Below are positions 50,641 through 55,222 of a stretch of 55,222 nucleotides of DNA, one piece after another. Numbering within the stretch: position 1 is the first letter of the stretch; every line of letters starts with the position of its first letter. The position numbers and the translations under genes were made by a program. The stretch comes from Nocardia xishanensis NBRC 101358 (GTDB taxonomy: Bacteria > Actinomycetota > Actinomycetes > Mycobacteriales > Mycobacteriaceae): NCBI RefSeq assembly GCF_001613365.1, contig NZ_BDCF01000056.1, forward strand, positions 1-55,222. The letters run 5' to 3'. A model generated the notes under the pieces. It saw only the letters and a list, made by a program, of their open reading frames with translations, made no database searches and had not been told where the DNA came from.

Positions 50641-51695
50641 CCGGGCGCGACACGATGCGAGCGCTCCAGTTGACCGGACCAGGCACGCTGGAGCTGCGCG
50701 AGGTGCCGGTGCCGTCGATCGGCCCCGACGATCTGCTGCTGCGGGTCGGCGCGGCGGGCATCTGCCATTCCGACCTGCACGTGCTGGAGATTCCGTTCCA
50801 GCTGCGCGCGGATCCGCTGACGCTCGGCCACGAGGTGGCGGGCACGATCGTCGAGATCGGCGACCGGGTCGCGGGCCATCGGATCGGCGACCGCGGTGTC
50901 GTCTACCTGTGCTGGTCGTGCGGCGTCTGCCGGGAATGTGTGCGCGGCAACGAGAACGTATGCCTGGCCGCGGGGCGCACGGCGATGCCGCCGTGCCCAG
51001 GACTCGGTCCCGACGGCGGCATGGCGGAGTACATCCGCATCCCCGCGTCGGCGTTCGTGCCGATCGGCGAGCTGGACTTCGCCCAGGCCGCGCCGCTCGC
51101 CGACGCCGCGCTGACGAGTTATCACGCGATCGACGGCGCGCGCGACCAGCTGCGGCCGGGCGCGACGGCCGTCGTCATCGGGGTCGGCGGGCTCGGGCAC
51201 GTCGCGGTGCAGATCCTCGCCGCGACCACCGCCGCCAAGGTGATCGCGGTGGACGTCGGCGCGGACAAGCTGGCGGTGGCGGACGCGTGCGGCGCCGACG
51301 AAGGACTGCTCGCCGACGCGGGGACCGCCGCGGCCATCCTGGAACGGACCGGCGGACGCGGCGCGGACGCGGTGTTCGACTTCGTCGGCGTCGAGCAGAC
51401 CGCGCGCCTCGCGGTCGAGTCCGTCGCGCCCAACGGCGCGTACCGGATGGTCGGGCTCGGCGGCGGCGCACCGGAACTCACCGCGGCCCCCGCGGGCGGA
51501 CCCGGCTGGCCGTGGGGAGCCACGGTGCGAAAGTCTTACGGCGGCACCAAATCCGATCTGATCGAGTCCGTGGCGCTGGCTCGATCGGGCAGACTCCGGG
51601 TCGAGGTCGAGATCTTCGCGCTCGACGACGGCCGCGAAGCGCTCGATCGCCTGGCGGACGGGCGGATCCGCGGGCGAGCGGTACTGATCCCGTGA
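50637..51695 (+). CDS. Zinc-dependent alcohol dehydrogenase
   Basis: 352 residues; its ATG overlaps the previous stop (ATGA). Catalytic zinc ligands are in GICHSDLH and LGHEVAG. The structural zinc set is the four cysteines of CWSCGVCRECVRGNENVC. The NAD(P) loop is VIGVGGLGHVAVQ. It should oxidise the alcohol released by the preceding hydrolase to an aldehyde, or the reverse. In order and type it corresponds to AdhD in the mymA-like arrangement. Confidence 0.92.
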   Translation: MTGRDTMRALQLTGPGTLELREVPVPSIGPDDLLLRVGAAGICHSDLHVLEIPFQLRADPLTLGHEVAGTIVEIGDRVAGHRIGDRGVVYLCWSCGVCRECVRGNENVCLAAGRTAMPPCPGLGPDGGMAEYIRIPASAFVPIGELDFAQAAPLADAALTSYHAIDGARDQLRPGATAVVIGVGGLGHVAVQILAATTAAKVIAVDVGADKLAVADACGADEGLLADAGTAAAILERTGGRGADAVFDFVGVEQTARLAVESVAPNGAYRMVGLGGGAPELTAAPAGGPGWPWGATVRKSYGGTKSDLIESVALARSGRLRVEVEIFALDDGREALDRLADGRIRGRAVLIP

Positions 51696-51729
51696 ACCCG
51701 AACCGCGCACGAACGACGAGGAACATCGA

Positions 51730-53406
51730 ATGACGAAATCCATGGATCCGCAGGCGCTGGCGGCGACCGTCATCGGACGGCTCACCGGACCGGGCGGCGC
51801 CTTCGAGATGACTGTCGAGGACGTGCTCGGCGCGCCGCTGCCGGTAATGAAGCACCGGGGCCGCGCGCTGCGCGAGGTGCTCGCCGCGTCTGCCGCACTC
51901 GGCGACCGCGAGTACCTGGTGACCGAGGATCGGCGCCTGTCCTACGCCGAGCACGCGGCCGAGGTGGGCGCGCTGGCCAGGGCGCTGCGCGACCGTTACG
52001 GCGTCGGCAAGGGCGACCGCGTCGGCATCCTGGCGGCGAACACGCCCGAATGGGTGGTGGCGTTCTGGGCCACGCAGTGCCTCGGCGCGATCGCGGTCGG
52101 TTACAACGCGTGGTGGGCGCCGCGCGAGATCGCCTACGGACTCGGGCACGCCACGCCCACGGTGCTGATCGTGGACGCCAAGCGGGCCGCGCAGGTCGCC
52201 GCTCTCGGCGTCGACGTCCCGGTGCTGACGATGGAGCGCGACATCCCGGATCTGGTGGCCGAGTACGCCGCGGGCGAGCTGCCCGATGCCGCCGTCGCCG
52301 AGGACGATCCCGCCGTCATCCTGTACACCAGCGGCACCAGCGGGCGACCCAAAGGCGCGGTGCACACACACCGAAATCTGCTGGCCGTCATCGACTACCA
52401 CCGCTTCAACGACGCGCTCGCCGCGGCCTTCGCGGGCGGCGTCGACGACGGCGGCCCCAAAGGGCGACGCTTCCTGCTCACCTCGCCGCTGTTCCATATC
52501 GCCAGCCTGCACAACCTGGTGCTGCCGCGGATGGCCACCGGCGACACGGCTGTCATCTATCAGGGCGCGTTCGACGCCGATCGGGTGCTCCGGCTGATCG
52601 AACGCGAACGCATCAGCAACTGGGGCGCGATGCCCACCATGGCCACCCGGCTGCTCGAGGTGGACCTCTCCGCCTACGACGTCTCCTCGCTGGCCGCCTT
52701 CTCGCTCAACTCCGCGCCCTCCTCGGCCGCGCTGCAACACCGATTGCGGGAGCGGTTGCCGGTCGCGCGGACCGCGCTGGTGACCAGCTACGGCATGACC
52801 GAGTGCTCGACCGCCGCCACCATCGCCGCGCCCGCCGAACTCGCCGCGTTCCCTGACACGGTGGGCCGCCCGGTGATCGGGGTGAGCCTGGAGATCCGCG
52901 ACCCGCTCGGCGAACCGGTCGGCGAGGGCGTCGAGGGCGAGATCTGGGTGCGCAGCCCCTACGTGATGCTCGGTTACTGGAACGATCCGGAGGCCACCGC
53001 GGCGGCCATCACCCCGGATCGCTGGCTGCGCACCGGCGACATCGGCATCGTGGAGGAGGGCAGGCTGCGACTGTCCGGCAGGCGATCGGATCTGATCCTG
53101 CGCGGCGGGGAGAACGTCTACCCGACCGAGATCGAGCAGTGCCTCGACGAGCACCCCGAGGTGAGGGAGAGCGCCGTCGTCGGCGTGCCGGACGCCGATC
53201 TGGGTCAGCAGGTCGCCGCCCTCGTGGTGGTGGACGAGGGCGCGACGGTCACCGAGGCGGACTTGCGCGCGTTCGCCGGGGAACGGCTGGCCTACTACAA
53301 GGTGCCCGCGCTCTGGCGACTAACCACCGCACCGCTGACCCGCAACGCGACCGGAAAGGTCGTTCGCGCGGGCATTGCCGAAGCGCTCTCCGACGTGAAG
53401 GGATGA
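51730..53406 (+). CDS. Acyl-CoA synthetase (FadD13-like)
   Basis: 558 residues; GAGGA lies before the ATG. Motifs: LYTSGTSGRPKGAVHTH, SYGMTECSTA, LRTGDIGIVEEG, GRRSDLILRGGENVYP and TRNATGKVVR with the catalytic Lys. It activates a carboxylic acid with ATP and CoA. It is distinct in sequence from the two FadD-type proteins at 31-35 kb. As fourth gene it would capture the acid produced by oxygenation, ester cleavage and oxidation, feeding it to beta-oxidation or lipid synthesis. Confidence 0.92.
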   Translation: MTKSMDPQALAATVIGRLTGPGGAFEMTVEDVLGAPLPVMKHRGRALREVLAASAALGDREYLVTEDRRLSYAEHAAEVGALARALRDRYGVGKGDRVGILAANTPEWVVAFWATQCLGAIAVGYNAWWAPREIAYGLGHATPTVLIVDAKRAAQVAALGVDVPVLTMERDIPDLVAEYAAGELPDAAVAEDDPAVILYTSGTSGRPKGAVHTHRNLLAVIDYHRFNDALAAAFAGGVDDGGPKGRRFLLTSPLFHIASLHNLVLPRMATGDTAVIYQGAFDADRVLRLIERERISNWGAMPTMATRLLEVDLSAYDVSSLAAFSLNSAPSSAALQHRLRERLPVARTALVTSYGMTECSTAATIAAPAELAAFPDTVGRPVIGVSLEIRDPLGEPVGEGVEGEIWVRSPYVMLGYWNDPEATAAAITPDRWLRTGDIGIVEEGRLRLSGRRSDLILRGGENVYPTEIEQCLDEHPEVRESAVVGVPDADLGQQVAALVVVDEGATVTEADLRAFAGERLAYYKVPALWRLTTAPLTRNATGKVVRAGIAEALSDVKG

Positions 53407-53413
53407 CGTCGTC

Positions 53414-53442
53414 CGGTTTGCTCGGAGAATTCGGGCAAACCG
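53414..53442. promoter_or_regulatory. Palindrome between the ligase and hydrolase genes
   Basis: CGGTTTGC (53414-53421) and GCAAACCG (53435-53442) are perfect arms around 13 bases (TCGGAGAATTCGG). They start 8 bp past the ligase stop. The rest of the 145-bp gap has an AT-rich CCATATAG, a possible -10, so the last gene may also have its own promoter. Terminator or operator cannot be decided. Confidence 0.45.
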
Positions 53443-53551
53443 ACCGGTCCGCTTGCCCTGGGGCCGAGGTCTCGACCCGCCACCATATAGAGGTCTACCT
53501 TGGTGAATCAGGCGTGCACATCGCACGCCGCACCACTCGCAAGGAGGCGAC

Positions 53552-54433
53552 GTGGCGACTTTCGCGCACCAGGGCCGGACCGTAGTCTTCGATCGCACCG
53601 GCAGCGGACCGCCGATCGTGCTGCTGCACAACGCGGGAACGCAGCGACATATCTGGGACGACCAAGTGGCGGTGCTCCGGCGCGACCACGAAGTCTTCGC
53701 ACTCGACCTGCCCGGCTACGGCGAATCCGACCAACCGGCCGCGGGCTACCGGCTCGAAGACTACGTGCGCATGCTCGGCGCTTTCCTCGACGCGCACGAC
53801 CTGTCCGACGTGATTCTGATCGGCAACTGCCTCGGCAGCGCCACCTCGCTGGGATACGCCATGGCGCATCCGTCGAACGTGCGCGCACTGGTGCTGGTCA
53901 GCCCGCTCACCCGCAACACCGTGCGCAAGGGCGAACAGGCCGGCCTGGCCTGGGTGGACGGCAAGCTGCCGCTCGCGCCACTGGCCAAGCGGCTCGCCCT
54001 GCCCGATCCGGTGGTCTCGCTGATCATCGCCAATCAGCTCGGCGCGCGCGGCAAGCGCCTCGGCCTACAGCATTCGCGACGGCTCAAGGCGCACTGGAGC
54101 GATCGTGGTCGGTTGCAGGCCCTGCACGGTCTCGTGCAGGACTTCCCGTCGTTCCGCGTCCTCGACGAGTTCACCCCCGGAGCCGCCTTCCCGCCGATCT
54201 GCACGATCTGGGGCAAGCAGAACCACATCCTCTCCGCTTCGGCGGGCGCCGTGCTGGATCGCACGCTGCACCCGCACACCAGCGTGGTCCTGCCGGATTG
54301 CGGCCACCTCCCGATGGTGGAGGACCCGACCGCGGTGACAACGGTGATCACGGACTTCCTCGCCGCCCCCGAGATCCGTGCGCACGGCGCTCGCCGTCCG
54401 CACACGGACACCTCGTTGCCACGGAGTTCCTGA
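53552..54433 (+). CDS. Alpha/beta hydrolase with Cys in the nucleophile position
   Basis: 293 residues from the GTG that follows AAGGAGG. The fold is typical: VLLHNAGTQRHIWDDQV (oxyanion region), LDLPGYGESD, then the nucleophile elbow IGNCLGSATSLGYAMAHP, where Cys93 stands in for the usual Ser. The catalytic His is in DCGHLPMVEDP (near 252). The usual acid site reads TIWGKQNHIL, with Asn where Asp is common. The enzyme may use a Cys-His pair, as dienelactone hydrolases do, or may be a non-hydrolytic binder. It ends the monooxygenase operon or stands alone. Confidence 0.85.
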   Translation: MATFAHQGRTVVFDRTGSGPPIVLLHNAGTQRHIWDDQVAVLRRDHEVFALDLPGYGESDQPAAGYRLEDYVRMLGAFLDAHDLSDVILIGNCLGSATSLGYAMAHPSNVRALVLVSPLTRNTVRKGEQAGLAWVDGKLPLAPLAKRLALPDPVVSLIIANQLGARGKRLGLQHSRRLKAHWSDRGRLQALHGLVQDFPSFRVLDEFTPGAAFPPICTIWGKQNHILSASAGAVLDRTLHPHTSVVLPDCGHLPMVEDPTAVTTVITDFLAAPEIRAHGARRPHTDTSLPRSS

Positions 54434-54448
54434 CCGGCGCGGTCGGAC

Positions 54449-54477
54449 GCGCTCCGATCCGGAAACGGCCGGAGCGC
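54449..54477 (+). terminator. Hairpin after the alpha/beta hydrolase gene
   Basis: GCGCTCCG (54449-54456) pairs with CGGAGCGC (54470-54477) across 13 bases, 16 bp past the stop codon. Confidence 0.6.
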
Positions 54478-54607
54478 GCACCGTCGACTCGCTGACGTGC
54501 ACTTTCCTCTCGGCACGACCATGCACGGGCGTATGCTGATCTTGGTGTTTGGCGTTCTATGCCACGGGAACCCGGTCGATAAGCCATCGAGGAAAGGGTT
54601 GACGTTC

Positions 54608-55222
54608 ATGTTGCTGCGCCGACTTGCCCGACCGCTGCTGGCGACCGCTTTCGTCGCCGACGGGGTCGATACCCTGATCCATCCCGAACCGCGCGCGAAG
54701 TCCGCCGCGAGCCTGGTCGAGCGCGGTGAGCGTTCGCTGCCGGACAACATCGCCGCGAAGCTGCCCGCCGATCCGGCGACCGTGGTTCGAATCAACGCCA
54801 TCGCGCAGGTCTCGGGTGGGGTGCTGCTCGCGCTCGGCAAGGCGCCTCGCCTCGCCTCGCTCGTGCTCGCGGCCACGGTCGTCCCCGCCACGGTCACCGA
54901 ACAGGACTTCTGGGCCGAACAGGACCCGGACCGGAAAGCCGCCAAGCGCGCGGCCTTCCTCAAGGACATGAGCCTGCTCGGCGGACTGCTGATCGCCAGC
55001 GCCGACACCGAGGGCAAGCCGTCGCTCGGCTGGCGCGGCAAGCGCGCTGCCCGCAGCGCGGCGGCCACGGTCTCGGCGGCGCTGCCGTTCGGCGCCGCGG
55101 ACAGCTCGACCGGTGAATCGCTGCGCCAGCACGCGCACGACGTCGCGGTGCGCGCCAAGTCGCTCGGCGACACCGCCGCGACCAAGGGCTCGGAATTCGC
55201 CGAGACGGTGCAGACGCACGGA
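54608..55222 (+). CDS. DoxX-family membrane protein, 3' end outside window
   Basis: 205 codons are visible from the ATG giving MLLRRLARPLLATAFVADGV, and the frame is still open at the window edge. DoxX landmarks are the N-terminal RPLLATAFVADGVDTLIHP, INAIAQVSGGVLLALGKAPR (second helix), ATVVPATVTEQDFWAEQDP and AFLKDMSLLGGLLIASAD (fourth helix). After the four-helix core a longer soluble tail begins near residue 145, usual for the mycobacterial-nocardial form. Function is not settled; relatives occur with redox and membrane-integrity genes. Confidence 0.88.
   Translation, partial: MLLRRLARPLLATAFVADGVDTLIHPEPRAKSAASLVERGERSLPDNIAAKLPADPATVVRINAIAQVSGGVLLALGKAPRLASLVLAATVVPATVTEQDFWAEQDPDRKAAKRAAFLKDMSLLGGLLIASADTEGKPSLGWRGKRAARSAAATVSAALPFGAADSSTGESLRQHAHDVAVRAKSLGDTAATKGSEFAETVQTHG

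Overview
The window is high-GC actinobacterial chromosome, most likely Nocardia or a close relative. The tmRNA tag reads ADSHQREYALAA, one residue from the mycobacterial tag. The neighbourhood prfB / mscS-type channel / ftsE / ftsX / smpB / ssrA matches the mycobacterial-nocardial order, and there are many FadE/FadD-type lipid genes plus Tat- and Sec-exported small proteins. No rRNA, ordinary tRNA, CRISPR array or intact transposase was seen.

Layout. 1-3.7 kb: end of a cyclase-family gene, a secreted bicovalent-type flavoprotein and a membrane protein with an internal repeat. 4-16 kb: a conserved housekeeping block read mostly leftward (prfB, mscS-like, ftsE-ftsX, recQ, a secreted phosphoesterase, smpB, ssrA). 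A tandem pair of lipoprotein solute-binding genes sits between ssrA and smpB. 16-22 kb: an MmyB-type regulator divergent from a flavin reductase, then hisN, an acetyltransferase, a secreted SMP-30-like protein, a membrane glycosyltransferase and a small secreted protein. 22.3-25 kb: two acyl-CoA dehydrogenase genes behind two phased palindromes.

25-29.4 kb is the most unusual part. A roughly 4.4-kb integrated element lies at the 3' end of the second acyl-CoA dehydrogenase gene. It is bounded by a 94-bp near-perfect direct repeat that duplicates the last codons of that gene. It holds a decayed tyrosine integrase (N-terminus lost, in-frame TAG), a lower-GC gene for a PD-(D/E)XK (Mrr-like) nuclease with a large unrecognised C-terminal region, and a protein with a possible HEPN RX4H motif. 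Each repeat copy is followed by its own similar terminator, so the element appears to restore both the coding end and the transcription stop of its target. A defence role for the cargo is inference.

29.5-47 kb: a secreted protein, a diiron acyl-ACP desaturase divergent from two similar FadD-type ligases, a two-domain TerD-family protein, a PepSY membrane protein with a small His-containing membrane neighbour, a sodium/solute symporter beside galK (probable galactose use), a fragmentary pyruvoyl arginine decarboxylase-like reading frame coupled to a membrane GGDEF diguanylate cyclase, and a conserved hypothetical protein. 47-55 kb: a TetR regulator, with a 29-bp operator over its own start, faces a five-gene operon: flavin monooxygenase, serine hydrolase, zinc alcohol dehydrogenase, acyl-CoA ligase and alpha/beta hydrolase with a Cys nucleophile. 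This recalls the mycobacterial mymA operon under a different regulator. The window ends inside a DoxX-like gene.
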